Below, in pieces: positions 56,598 through 64,000 of a stretch of DNA of 64,000 nt. A model generated the notes under the pieces. It was not told the origin of the DNA, ran no database searches, and saw only the letters and a list, made by a program, of their open reading frames with translations. The translations under genes were made by a program, and so were the position numbers. Where the stretch lies: NCBI GenBank assembly GCA_963834965.1, contig CAWIEI010000034.1, positions 1 to 64,000 on the forward strand, given 5' to 3'. The DNA comes from Fodinibacter sp963834965. Its GTDB lineage: Bacteria; Actinomycetota; Actinomycetes; Actinomycetales; Dermatophilaceae. Each line of letters opens with the position of its first letter. Position 1 is the stretch's first letter.

Positions 56598-57890
56598 GTG
56601 GCACTGATCGAAGCCGTAGGCGCTCGCGAGATCCTCGACTCGCGCGGCAACCCCACCGTCGAGGTCGAGGTCGCCCTCGACGACGGGACGCTCGCTCGTG
56701 CCGCTGTCCCCAGCGGCGCGTCGACCGGCGCCTTCGAGGCCGTCGAGCGCCGTGACGGCGACAAGACCCGCTACCTCGGCAAGGGCGTGGTGAAGGCCGT
56801 CGACGCCGTCATCGACGAGCTCGGGCCCAAGCTGATCGGCTTCGAGGCCAGCGAGCAGCGCCTGGTCGACGCCGAGATGCTCGCCATCGACGGCAGCGCC
56901 AACAAGGAGAAGATCGGCGCCAACGCCATCCTCGGTGTCTCGCTCGCCGTGGCCCGGGCCGCCGCCGACTCCGCCGACCTCCCGCTGTTCCGCTACGTCG
57001 GTGGCCCGAACGCCCACGTGCTGCCGGTGCCGATGATGAACATCCTCAACGGCGGCAGCCACGCCGACTCCAACGTCGACATCCAGGAGTTCATGATCGC
57101 GCCGATCGGCGCCGACAGCTTCCGCGAGGCGCTGCGCTGGGGCGCCGAGGTCTACCACGCGCTCAAGGGCGTGCTCAAGGAGAAGGGGCTGGCCACCGGC
57201 CTCGGCGACGAGGGCGGCTTCGCCCCCAACCTGCCGAGCAACCGCGCCGCGCTCGACCTCATCCTCGAGGCCATCGAGAAGGCCGGCTACACCCCCGGTG
57301 AGCAGATCGCCCTCGCCCTCGACGTCGCGGCCTCGGAGTTCCACGACGAGGGCGGCTACGCCTTCGAGGGCGGTACCAAGACCGCCGCCGAGATGATCGA
57401 CTACTACGCCGACCTCGTCACCTCCTACCCGCTGGTGTCCATCGAGGACCCGCTCGACGAGAGCGACTGGGACGGCTGGAAGGCGATGACCGACCGGATG
57501 GGCGGCGACGTGCAGATCGTCGGCGACGACCTCTTCGTCACCAACCCCGAGCGGCTGGCCCGCGGCATCGAGACCGGCACGGCCAACGCCCTCCTCGTCA
57601 AGGTGAACCAGATCGGCTCGCTCACCGAGACCCTGGATGCCGTCGAGATGGCCCAGCGCGCCGGCTACCGCTGCATGATGAGCCACCGTTCAGGAGAGAC
57701 CGAGGACACCACGATCGCCGACCTTGCCGTCGCCACCAACTGCGGCCAGATCAAGACCGGCGCCCCGGCCCGCTCCGAGCGCGTCGCCAAGTACAACCAG
57801 CTGCTGCGCATCGAGGAGGAGCTCGACGACGCCGCGGTCTACGCCGGCGCGGGCGCCTTCCCGCGCTTCACCCGCCGCCAGCAGGGCTGA
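56598..57890 (+). CDS. eno: Enolase
   Basis: 430 residues, the standard length. It converts 2-phosphoglycerate to PEP. Visible features are EILDSRGNPTVEVEV at the start, AVPSGASTGAFEAVE, GLGDEGGFAPNLPSN with catalytic Glu205, SIEDPLDESDWDGW (Mg site), LLVKVNQIGSL with Lys335 and CMMSHRSGETEDTTIADLAV. GTG 56598 follows AAGGAG at proper spacing. The gene order eno-ftsB/divIC-DUF501-ppx is the usual actinobacterial one. Confidence 0.98.
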   Translation: MALIEAVGAREILDSRGNPTVEVEVALDDGTLARAAVPSGASTGAFEAVERRDGDKTRYLGKGVVKAVDAVIDELGPKLIGFEASEQRLVDAEMLAIDGSANKEKIGANAILGVSLAVARAAADSADLPLFRYVGGPNAHVLPVPMMNILNGGSHADSNVDIQEFMIAPIGADSFREALRWGAEVYHALKGVLKEKGLATGLGDEGGFAPNLPSNRAALDLILEAIEKAGYTPGEQIALALDVAASEFHDEGGYAFEGGTKTAAEMIDYYADLVTSYPLVSIEDPLDESDWDGWKAMTDRMGGDVQIVGDDLFVTNPERLARGIETGTANALLVKVNQIGSLTETLDAVEMAQRAGYRCMMSHRSGETEDTTIADLAVATNCGQIKTGAPARSERVAKYNQLLRIEEELDDAAVYAGAGAFPRFTRRQQG

Positions 57891-57898
57891 GCTCGATC

Positions 57899-58438
57899 AT
57901 GAGCACCGGGCGCACCCGCGGTCCGGCGTCGCGACCCCCGCGACGTCCGGCCGGGGCGCGCCCGCGGGCGGCCACCCGTGGTGCGCCCGCGGCATCCACC
58001 CCGGTGGCGGCGCGGCTGGGGTGGCGTGGTCGGCTCACGACGGCGGCCAAAGACCGTCGCACCCGCCGTGGTGCGGTGCTGCTGTCGATCGTCGCCTTCC
58101 TCATGGTGCTGCTCGGCTCCACCGTCGCGGCCTATGTCGGCCAGCAGGGTGACATCTCGGCACTCGAGGACAAGGTGGCCGGCCAGCAGCACGACGTCGA
58201 GGCGCTCAAGGCCGAGCAGGAGCGCTGGCGCGACCCGGCCTACGTCGAGCAGCAGGCGCGCCAGCGGCTGAAGTTCGTCAAGCCGGGGGAGCGGTCCTAC
58301 ACCGTGCTCGACGCCAAGCCCGACACCGGCACCACCGACCCGCTGGGCGACGTGGCCGCGCCGGACGTGCCGCTGCCGTGGTACCAGACCGTGTGGCAGT
58401 CCACGCGCACCGCCGACGTGCCTGGGGCGCGCCGGTGA
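57899..58438 (+). CDS. FtsB/DivIC-type septum formation initiator
   Basis: 179 residues. A basic Pro/Ala/Arg-rich cytoplasmic N-terminus (about 1-58) precedes one TM helix (GAVLLSIVAFLMVLLGSTVA, about 59-79) and a coiled coil (ISALEDKVAGQQHDVEALKA) ending in ERWRDPAYVEQQARQRLKFV, the DivIC signature. It acts with FtsL and FtsQ in the divisome. The ATG at 57899 is 8 nt after the eno stop. Confidence 0.88.
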   Translation: MSTGRTRGPASRPPRRPAGARPRAATRGAPAASTPVAARLGWRGRLTTAAKDRRTRRGAVLLSIVAFLMVLLGSTVAAYVGQQGDISALEDKVAGQQHDVEALKAEQERWRDPAYVEQQARQRLKFVKPGERSYTVLDAKPDTGTTDPLGDVAAPDVPLPWYQTVWQSTRTADVPGARR

Positions 58439-58998
58439 CCGCAGGTGCCGACCTGCCTCCTGTCGCACAGGCCGACCTCGACGCCGTATCCCGTCAGCTG
58501 GGCCGCCAGGCCCGTGGTGTGGCCGAGGTGGCTCACCGCTGCCCGTGCGGTGAGCCCGACGTCGTGCGCACCGAGCCCCGGCTGCCCGACGGCACGCCGT
58601 TCCCGACCTCGTTCTACGCCACCTGCCCCCGGCTCACCGGAGCGCTGTCGACCCTCGAGAGCCAGGGTGTCATGCGCGAGATGAGCGAGCGGCTCGAGGT
58701 CGATGCCGACCTGCGCGAGAGGTACACCGCGGCGCACCTCGACTACCTCGAGCGCCGCTCCCAGCTCGGTGACGTGCCGGAGGTCGCCGGCGTCTCTGCC
58801 GGTGGGATGCCGGCCCGGGTCAAGTGCCTGCACGTGCTCGTCGCCCACTCGCTGGCGGCCGGCCCCGGGGTCAACCCGCTCGGCGACGAGGCCTTGGCCA
58901 TGCTCGCCCCCTGGTGGGAGCGGCATCCCTGTCCGCTCGACGCACCGGACGGTGCCGGTGTCGCCGACGACCTGACGGATGCCGGGAGCCCACCGTGA
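58435..58998 (+). CDS. DUF501 family protein
   Basis: 187 residues with the DUF501 pattern: GVAEVAHRCPCGEPDVVRTE, PFPTSFYATCPRLTGALSTL and GMPARVKCLHVLVAHSLAAG, with three conserved Cys and His residues. The function is not established. It lies between ftsB/divIC (4-bp overlap) and ppx (4-bp overlap), the conserved position for this family. Confidence 0.9.
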   Translation: MTAGADLPPVAQADLDAVSRQLGRQARGVAEVAHRCPCGEPDVVRTEPRLPDGTPFPTSFYATCPRLTGALSTLESQGVMREMSERLEVDADLRERYTAAHLDYLERRSQLGDVPEVAGVSAGGMPARVKCLHVLVAHSLAAGPGVNPLGDEALAMLAPWWERHPCPLDAPDGAGVADDLTDAGSPP

Positions 58999-59951
58999 GC
59001 ACCGGCATCCGGCGGCGCGTCGCGGCCATCGACTGCGGCACCAACTCGCTTCGCCTGCTCGTGGCAGACGTCGGTGACGACGGCCGGCTCACCGACGTCG
59101 TGCGCCGGATGGAGATCGTGCGGCTGGGGCAGGGCATCGACCGCACCGGCGTCATCGCCCCGGAGGCGATGGAGCGCACGCTGCGCGTCACCCGCGAGTA
59201 CGCCGAGCAGTGCCGGTCCCTGGGCGTCGATCGGGTGCGCTTCGTGGCGACCTCGGCGTCGCGCGACGCGCGCAACGCCGACGAGTTCGTCGCCGGGGTG
59301 CGCGACGCGTTCGGTGACCTCGACGTCGCGCCCGAGGTCGTGGCCGGCGACACCGAGGCGCGCTTCTCGTTCACCGGGGCGACCGGCGACCTGCAGGCGG
59401 TCGGGGTGCCCGGGCCCTACCTCGTCGTCGACCTCGGTGGCGGCTCCACCGAGCTCGTACGCGGCACCACTGACGTCGAGGCTGCTCGCTCGGTCGACGT
59501 GGGCAGCGTGCGGATGACCGAGCGGCACCTGCACTGCGACCCGCCGGCCCCCGACGAGGTGGCCGCGGCCCGGCGTGATGTCGAGGCCGCGCTCGACGCG
59601 GTCGAGGAGACCGTCGACCTCACCGGCATCGGCGCGGTCGTGGGGCTGGCCGGCACCATCACGACGATCACCGCACACGCGCTGCAGCTGCCGGCCTACC
59701 AGCCGGATGCCGTGCACCTGGCGCGCCTGCCCGCCGCCACGATGCGCGAGGCCTGCGAGTCACTGCTGGCGATGGGGCACGCCGACCGGGCCGCGCTGCC
59801 CTACCTGCACCCCGGGCGGGTCGACGTCATCGCCGGTGGGGCGCTGGTCTGGGAGCAGGTGCTCGCCCGCGCGGTCCAGCGCTCGCCGGGTGCCGTCATC
59901 GTGACGTCGGAGCACGACATCCTCGACGGAATCGCCCTCTCCCTCACCTGA
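58995..59951 (+). CDS. ppx: Ppx/GppA-family exopolyphosphatase
   Basis: 318 residues, the short actinobacterial form with the ASKHA core only. RRVAAIDCGTNSLRLLVADV is the phosphate-1 loop, VRFVATSASRDARNADEF the middle, and YLVVDLGGGSTELVRG the phosphate-2 region. It hydrolyses polyphosphate or pppGpp. Actinobacteria often have two such proteins with different preferences, so the substrate is not certain. The GTG overlaps the DUF501 stop. Confidence 0.9.
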   Translation: MSTGIRRRVAAIDCGTNSLRLLVADVGDDGRLTDVVRRMEIVRLGQGIDRTGVIAPEAMERTLRVTREYAEQCRSLGVDRVRFVATSASRDARNADEFVAGVRDAFGDLDVAPEVVAGDTEARFSFTGATGDLQAVGVPGPYLVVDLGGGSTELVRGTTDVEAARSVDVGSVRMTERHLHCDPPAPDEVAAARRDVEAALDAVEETVDLTGIGAVVGLAGTITTITAHALQLPAYQPDAVHLARLPAATMREACESLLAMGHADRAALPYLHPGRVDVIAGGALVWEQVLARAVQRSPGAVIVTSEHDILDGIALSLT

Positions 59952-59961
59952 TCCCGGGGCA

Positions 59962-60076
59962 ACATCGACCAATAGGTCACAGGAGGGACGACCTGCCGTC
60001 AGCTGGTGTCCCCACATCGACCAATAGGTCACAGGAGGGACGGGCGGCCTGTCCCTCCCGTGACCAATTGGTCGAT
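59962..60076. repeat. Triplicate palindromic element between ppx and padR
   Basis: A 29-nt sequence (59962-59990) is repeated exactly at 60014-60042 and again in inverted orientation at 60051-60076 with two mismatches. The second and third copies form a hairpin of about 26 bp with a 7-8-nt loop, a likely terminator for ppx. Each unit contains GACCAATAGGTC or the fully palindromic GACCAATTGGTC. The three sites just upstream of a PadR-type gene could also be operators. Confidence 0.75.
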
Positions 60077-60184
60077 TTCGGGACGGCGACACACGGGCGG
60101 TGTTCTGGTTGTCGCAGTAATGCGGATCGCGCGGTAGTGTGCGAACCGCACCAAGGTGATGCGCGAGCGAAGGGCGGTGGGCCG

Positions 60185-60517
60185 GTGGACGGAACCCAGC
60201 TGGTCAAGGGGGTGCTCGACCTCGCGGTGCTCGCGGTCGTGGCCCGGGAGGACGGCTACGGCTACGACGTCGTGCGCCGGCTGCGTGCGGCGGGACTGGA
60301 GGAGGTCGGCGACGCCTCGGTCTACGGCACGCTGCGCCGGCTCTACTCGGCCGGGGCGCTGACGTCGTACGTCGTGCCTTCCGACGAGGGCCCGCACCGC
60401 AAGTACTACGGCATCAACGCGCAGGGGCGCACGGTGCTCGAGACGCAAGGCAAGACGTGGGTGGCGTTCGCCGCGACGATGGACGGTCTGCTCGACGAGG
60501 CGGGAGTGCGGTCATGA
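60185..60517 (+). CDS. PadR-family transcriptional regulator
   Basis: A 110-residue winged-helix repressor: LVKGVLDLAVLAVVAREDGY, GYDVVRRLRAAGLEEVGDAS, then VYGTLRRLYSAGALTSYVV (recognition helix and wing) and the C-terminal dimerisation helix. GTG 60185 places the domain at the N-terminus; an upstream ATG would add unrelated residues. It overlaps the next gene (ATGA), a usual partnership of PadR with a HAAS/DUF1700 membrane protein. Confidence 0.88.
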   Translation: MDGTQLVKGVLDLAVLAVVAREDGYGYDVVRRLRAAGLEEVGDASVYGTLRRLYSAGALTSYVVPSDEGPHRKYYGINAQGRTVLETQGKTWVAFAATMDGLLDEAGVRS

Positions 60518-61533
60518 ACGACGCGACGATGATCGGGGCGGCGCAGGTCGAGGACGTGCGGGCCTACGTGGCAGCGGTGCGGGCCTGGCTCGCCGACCTG
60601 CCGGCCGACGAGGTCGAGGAGCTCACGGCCGGGATGGAGGCCGACCTCGCCGAGCGCGCGGCCGAGTCGGGCGGCCCGCTGGGTGACCTGCTGGGCCAGC
60701 CCGAGGCGTATGCCGCCGAGCTGCGGTCCGCGGCCGGGCTGCCGCCACGCGTCGAGGTGGTGGTGCCGGATGCCGTGTCGCGCGAGCCGTGGACCGACCG
60801 CCTGGACCGCGAGGCGCACGAGCTCGTGGCGCGGCATCCGTGGCTGCGCGAGCTGCGACCGACCTGGTGGCTGCTTCGAGGTGCGGTCGCCGGGTGGGCG
60901 GTGGCGTCGGTGCTCGACACCGGGCGTGTGCTGCTCCTACCGCTCATCGCAGCGGCGCTGTCGCTGTGGCTGGGCCTGGTGCTCCGAGGCCGGGAACCGC
61001 TGGGCAACGGGTGGCGGGCCGCGCTGGGCGCCGGGAACGCGCTGGCCGTCGTCCTGCTCCTGCCGATGCTGGCGTACTACATGTCGGCTTCCTACCGCAC
61101 CATCGACCCGAGCGCGTTCGAACAGCCTGTGACGCCGGCACTGGCGTTCAACGGCGCGCCGGTCAGCAACGTCTATGCCTACGACGCCGCAGGCAACCGG
61201 GTCGACGACGTGCGCCTCTTCGACCAGTTCGGGCAGCCGCTACTGGTGTCGGCCGACGTCGTTCCGGTGCCGACGGGGCCCGACGGGCAGGAGCTCGTCG
61301 CCTGGCCGCCGGACCAGCGGGCGCTGTCGGTGTTCCCGATGCGGCTCGTGCCCGGGGCCGACCCGTGGGCTGGGCAGCAGGAGGGCTGGACCCCGCCCAT
61401 GGTGGTCGTGCCCCTCGCCGGCTCGGCGCAGCAGAGTTCCACGCCGTCGCCCTCGACGTCCGGGAGCCCGGGCGTCTCAGCCACCACCTCTCCCACCCCG
61501 AGCCCGACCCCGAGCCCGACCCCGAACCCGTGA
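60514..61533 (+). CDS. HAAS/DUF1700-type membrane protein
   Basis: 339 residues. The N-terminal 75 residues match the HAAS helical domain (VRAWLADLPADEVEELTAGM, then LGQPEAYAAELRSAAGL), which couples with PadR regulators. Two or three TM helices lie near 130-205 (VLLLPLIAAALSLWLGLVL, NALAVVLLLPMLAYYM). An extracytoplasmic beta-rich region of about 110 residues follows, ending in a Pro/Thr/Ser tail. The specific function is unknown; it is probably a membrane sensor or partner for the PadR repressor. Confidence 0.75.
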   Translation: MNDATMIGAAQVEDVRAYVAAVRAWLADLPADEVEELTAGMEADLAERAAESGGPLGDLLGQPEAYAAELRSAAGLPPRVEVVVPDAVSREPWTDRLDREAHELVARHPWLRELRPTWWLLRGAVAGWAVASVLDTGRVLLLPLIAAALSLWLGLVLRGREPLGNGWRAALGAGNALAVVLLLPMLAYYMSASYRTIDPSAFEQPVTPALAFNGAPVSNVYAYDAAGNRVDDVRLFDQFGQPLLVSADVVPVPTGPDGQELVAWPPDQRALSVFPMRLVPGADPWAGQQEGWTPPMVVVPLAGSAQQSSTPSPSTSGSPGVSATTSPTPSPTPSPTPNP

Positions 61534-61616
61534 CCGCGGAGTCGGGTGCTCAGGTGGCTGCTCCGGCGACCGGCTGAGCACCCGACCCGCGAGCAACCCC
61601 CGGCTACAGTGACGGG

Positions 61617-61694
61617 GCCCCCGTGGCCCAACTGGCAGAGGCAGGCGACTTAAAATCGCCACAGGTGCGGGTTCGACCCCCGTCGGGGGCACCA
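61617..61694 (+). tRNA. tRNA with anticodon UAA (Leu), CCA encoded, short variable loop
   Basis: The acceptor stem GCCCCCG/CGGGGGC (61617-61623 with 61684-61690) is followed by ACCA. The anticodon stem GGCGA/TCGCC encloses the loop CTTAAAA, anticodon TAA. The T arm is GCGGG-TTCGACC-CCCGT. The variable loop is only about 6 nt, so the molecule is class I in shape, whereas bacterial tRNA-Leu normally has a long variable arm. Confidence 0.85.
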
Positions 61695-61843
61695 CGCCCT
61701 CTGTGCGCCCATCGCGCTCCGAACCCGGGTCGCGAGTGGTGGGCACGGACCCGGTCGCAAGGTCAGCCGCTCGATCGCCCACCTTCGACAGCGGGTGGCC
61801 TCGGCTCGGCCGGGGCGGGAACACCGCAGGCCCGTCGCACGTC

Positions 61844-61849
61844 TAGGCT
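61844..61849 (+). promoter_or_regulatory. Possible -10 box for the Bax inhibitor-1 gene
   Basis: TAGGCT, 47 nt before the start, matching the box before eno in sequence and distance. Confidence 0.3.
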
Positions 61850-61896
61850 GGTGACACGTGCGGTGACGACACCGCCATGACCATCACGGAGGAACG

Positions 61897-62748
61897 ATGG
61901 CCAGCAACCCGGCCTTCAACCGCATCGAGAAGGACGCCAAGGACGGCTACGCCGGCTTCGGCGGCCCCGGCCCCGGCGCCGCCCAGCAGGCGACCGCCGG
62001 CCAGGCAGCCACTGCGGGAATGAGCGCCCAGCAGCTGCAGGACCTGTACAGCCAGCCGTCGGCCGGCCCGGCCGACACCCGTCGGGTCACCATGGACGAC
62101 GTCATCATGAAGACGCTGAGCCTCTTCGCGATCGTCGTCGTCTTCGCCGCGGGCGGCTGGGCCGTTGCCGCGAACAACCCGGGCCTCGGCTCGGCGCTGT
62201 GGATCGGTGGCATGATCGGCACGCTGATCATCGGCCTCGTCATTGCGTTCAAGAAGACGCTGAGCGTGCCGTTGATCTTGGTCTACGCGGTCGTCGAGGG
62301 CCTGTTCATGGGGGCCGTCAGCCAGTTCTTCAACGTGGCCTACCCCGGCATCGTCGGCCAGGCTGTCCTTGCGACCCTGGCGACCTTCGCCGGCATGTTC
62401 CTCGCCTACAAGTTCGGGCTCATCAAGGTCACCGCGAAGTTCCGCCGGATCATGACGATGATGATCTTCGGCTACGCGCTCTTCGCGATCGTCAACTTCA
62501 TCTTTGCCGTCTTCTGGAGCGACTCGCCGTTCGGCTTCGGTGGCGCCGGGCCGATCGGCATCGGTATCTCGCTCTTCGCGGTCGGCCTCGCCTCGTTCAC
62601 CCTCGCGCTCGACTTCGACTCCATCGACCGCGCCATCGCCAGCGGTGCCCCGCAGAAGTACTCGTGGCTCCTGGCCCACGGCCTGATCGTCACGCTGGTC
62701 TGGCTCTACATCGAGTTCCTCCGTCTGTTCGCGCGTCTGCGTTCGTGA
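61897..62748 (+). CDS. Bax inhibitor-1/YccA family membrane protein
   Basis: 283 residues. A Gly/Ala/Gln-rich cytoplasmic N-terminus (about 1-65) precedes seven TM helices with ILVYAVVEGLFMGAVSQFFN (the BI-1 signature region) and SFTLALDFDSIDRAIASGAP, the conserved Asp loop. The actinobacterial branch is the YbhL/YccA-like 'Bax1-I' type, thought to be a pH-sensitive ion channel; the physiological role is not known. GGAGGAACG directly precedes ATG 61897. Confidence 0.9.
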   Translation: MASNPAFNRIEKDAKDGYAGFGGPGPGAAQQATAGQAATAGMSAQQLQDLYSQPSAGPADTRRVTMDDVIMKTLSLFAIVVVFAAGGWAVAANNPGLGSALWIGGMIGTLIIGLVIAFKKTLSVPLILVYAVVEGLFMGAVSQFFNVAYPGIVGQAVLATLATFAGMFLAYKFGLIKVTAKFRRIMTMMIFGYALFAIVNFIFAVFWSDSPFGFGGAGPIGIGISLFAVGLASFTLALDFDSIDRAIASGAPQKYSWLLAHGLIVTLVWLYIEFLRLFARLRS

Positions 62749-63122
62749 CGGTAGACCGCACCACCGACACCGCCGGGGCAGGCTCACCTGCCCCGGCGGT
62801 GTCGTCTGTGCCCCCGGAGGCCGGGAGGCCGACAGCGGATCCCGCACCCCCGGCATCCGCCGACGTCGTTGCGCCGGAAGCGCGCGTCGAGCTCGACCGG
62901 ATCCGCCGTCGCTGGGCCGAGCTGCCGCTCGAGCGTGCCGAGTCCGGGATGCCGCTGCTGCTCCGCCTCCTCGCCGACCTCACCCCCCGCTCCGTGGTGC
63001 CAGACCTCGGGTCGGCGGTCGTCGTGGACCAGCTGGCCGTGCTGGTCTGGGACGCCTACTCCCAGGGCCGTGGTGACGGCATCCCGGCGCTGCTGGCCGG
63101 CGCCCGGCGCGCGCTGGGCTGA
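62745..63122 (+). CDS. Hypothetical protein, 125 residues
   Basis: GTG 62745 overlaps the Bax inhibitor stop (GTGA). A low-complexity Pro/Ala N-terminus (1-42) is followed by a helical domain: VELDRIRRRWAELPLERAES, then LLLRLLADLTPRSVVPDLGS and VLVWDAYSQGRGDGIPALLA. I do not recognise the family. The 4-bp overlap and normal codon use support a real gene. Confidence 0.65.
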   Translation: MTVDRTTDTAGAGSPAPAVSSVPPEAGRPTADPAPPASADVVAPEARVELDRIRRRWAELPLERAESGMPLLLRLLADLTPRSVVPDLGSAVVVDQLAVLVWDAYSQGRGDGIPALLAGARRALG

Positions 63123-63197
63123 GCGAAGCACCCCACCGCGAGATCCCGGCTGCGCGCAACGGGCCACGGGGCGACTCGCAGGACTACGTTTTCGGGC

Positions 63198-63746
63198 ATG
63201 GCCGACAACGAAGTTCGTCCTGGGGGACCCGATCCGGACGTGGTCATCGTCATGGGTGTCTCCGGGTGCGGGAAGTCGACGGTGGCGAAGGGGCTCTCGA
63301 CGGTGCTGCGCTGGGAGTTCGCCGAGGGCGACGCGTTCCACCCCGAGGCCAACGTCGCGAAGATGCGCAGCGGCACCCCGCTCACCGACGAGGACCGCTG
63401 GCCGTGGCTCGAGGCCATCGGTGACTGGATCTCCGCCAAGGAGGCCCGCGGTGAGTCCGCAGTCGTCACCTGTTCGGCGCTGCGGCGCGTCTACCGCGAC
63501 CTGCTTCGCACGGGACGCCCGCACGTCCGCTTCCTGCACGTCACCGCCGAGTCGGACCTCATCCGAGACCGGATGGAGCACCGGCCCGGCCACTACATGC
63601 CGTCGTCGTTGCTGCAGAGCCAGCTGGCCACGCTCGAGCCGCTCGGGGACGACGAGCCGGGTGTGACCATCACCAACGAGGGCAGCGCCGCCCAGGTCCT
63701 CGACCGGGCACTCGCCGCGCTCGGACACCACAAGGAGCACGCCTGA
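63198..63746 (+). CDS. gntK: Gluconokinase
   Basis: 182 residues, P-loop kinase. VVIVMGVSGCGKSTVAKGL (Walker A), FAEGDAFHPEANVAKMRSGT and PLTDEDRWPWLEAIGDWI are the GntK signatures; EHRPGHYMPSSLLQSQLATL is the lid region. It forms 6-phosphogluconate from gluconate. TACGTT lies 7 nt before the ATG with no clear ribosome-binding site, so the mRNA may be leaderless. The stop overlaps the permease ATG (TGATG). Confidence 0.94.
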   Translation: MADNEVRPGGPDPDVVIVMGVSGCGKSTVAKGLSTVLRWEFAEGDAFHPEANVAKMRSGTPLTDEDRWPWLEAIGDWISAKEARGESAVVTCSALRRVYRDLLRTGRPHVRFLHVTAESDLIRDRMEHRPGHYMPSSLLQSQLATLEPLGDDEPGVTITNEGSAAQVLDRALAALGHHKEHA

Positions 63747-64000
63747 TGTCTCTCCTCACCCTTCCTGCCGCCGCGGCCGGGGCGATCCCGGCCGGCCTTC
63801 CCTTCGCCGACGCACCGCCCCCCGTGTACGCCGGCAACACGCAGCTGATCCTCGCCTGCGTCCTCGGCATCCTCGCCGTGGTCGTGCTGATCACCTGGGG
63901 CAAGGTCCACCCGTTCCTGGCCCTGATGCTGGGCTCGGCAGTGCTCGGCGTCGTCGCCACGATGCCGCCAGGTGACACCGTGAAGAGCTTCGTTGCCGGC
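63746..64000 (+). CDS. gntP: Gluconate permease (GntP family), 5' part
   Basis: The first 85 residues of a membrane protein cut by the window end. LILACVLGILAVVVLITWGK and HPFLALMLGSAVLGVVATMP match the first helices of GntP-family permeases. ATG 63746 is translationally coupled to gntK, so the pair imports and phosphorylates gluconate. Confidence 0.85.
   Translation, partial: MSLLTLPAAAAGAIPAGLPFADAPPPVYAGNTQLILACVLGILAVVVLITWGKVHPFLALMLGSAVLGVVATMPPGDTVKSFVAG

Noticed and set aside
59962..60042. Two 29-nt direct repeats considered as a CRISPR remnant
   Set aside because: Only two direct units plus an inverted one, a 23-nt spacer and no cas genes; the inverted copy and hairpin fit a terminator or operator better.

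Overview
The window is very GC-rich, with almost all third codon positions G or C, frequent GTG starts and many 4-bp start/stop overlaps (GTGA, ATGA, TGATG). The conserved gene orders glmU-prs-rplY-pth and mfd-SurA-like-mazG-(psuK-psuG)-eno-ftsB/divIC-DUF501-ppx are those of Actinomycetota. I would place it in Micrococcales, probably near Intrasporangiaceae (Phycicoccus, Tetrasphaera, Janibacter or Knoellia types). That family call is inference, because the window has no rRNA gene.

Layout. (1) 1-9.6 kb is chromosomal backbone: the 3' part of a frameshifted ptsI, a HerA/DUF87-type ATPase, glmU, prs, a structured 600-bp non-coding stretch, a CGNR zinc-finger regulator divergent from an EamA transporter, rplY with a textbook terminator, and pth. 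(2) 9.8-47.1 kb is an accessory polysaccharide locus. It starts with a polyprenyl-phosphate sugar transferase, directly coupled to cysQ, cysD and cysN. Three sulfotransferases follow, then an Alg14/Alg13-type split glycosyltransferase, a Wzy-like polymerase fused to a Wzz-like domain, a second Wzz/degenerate BY-kinase, a kinase-like protein, a Wzx flippase and a GT14-like transferase. Four more sulfotransferase domains, one fused to a GT2 glycosyltransferase, alternate with secreted GH26-like proteins. Two insertion sequences and a 3,074-bp near-tandem duplication (membrane protein plus delta-60/PKD secreted protein) follow. A Sat-like/CysC fusion and a TauE/SafE transporter close the locus. 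(3) A secreted GH-like protein (47.4-48.5 kb) and a non-coding stretch lead back to backbone at 49.1-64 kb: mfd, SurA-like lipoprotein, mazG, the pseudouridine catabolic pair psuK-psuG, eno, ftsB/divIC, DUF501, ppx, a PadR/HAAS-type pair, a tRNA with anticodon UAA, a Bax inhibitor-1 protein, gntK and the start of gntP.

How the accessory genes fit together (inference). CysD/CysN make APS, the CysC domain makes PAPS, seven sulfotransferase domains transfer sulfate to a glycan or its lipid-linked precursor, and CysQ removes the product PAP. The TSUP transporter may move the sulfur substrate. No cysH or sulfite reductase is present, so the module looks built for sulfation rather than sulfur assimilation. 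The sugar transferase, Alg13/14 pair, GT14, GT2, Wzx and Wzy/Wzz would assemble and export the chain, and the secreted GH-like proteins could trim it. The most interesting content of the window is therefore a sulfated exopolysaccharide/capsule locus in an actinobacterium.

Sequence quality or decay. Several genes need one-base corrections in G/C runs to read through: ptsI (four places), glmU (one), the sugar transferase (one), the kinase-like gene at a seven-G run (one) and the IS630 transposase (three). Long genes such as mfd are intact. Residual assembly indels are the simplest explanation, with true pseudogenes or phase variation as alternatives.
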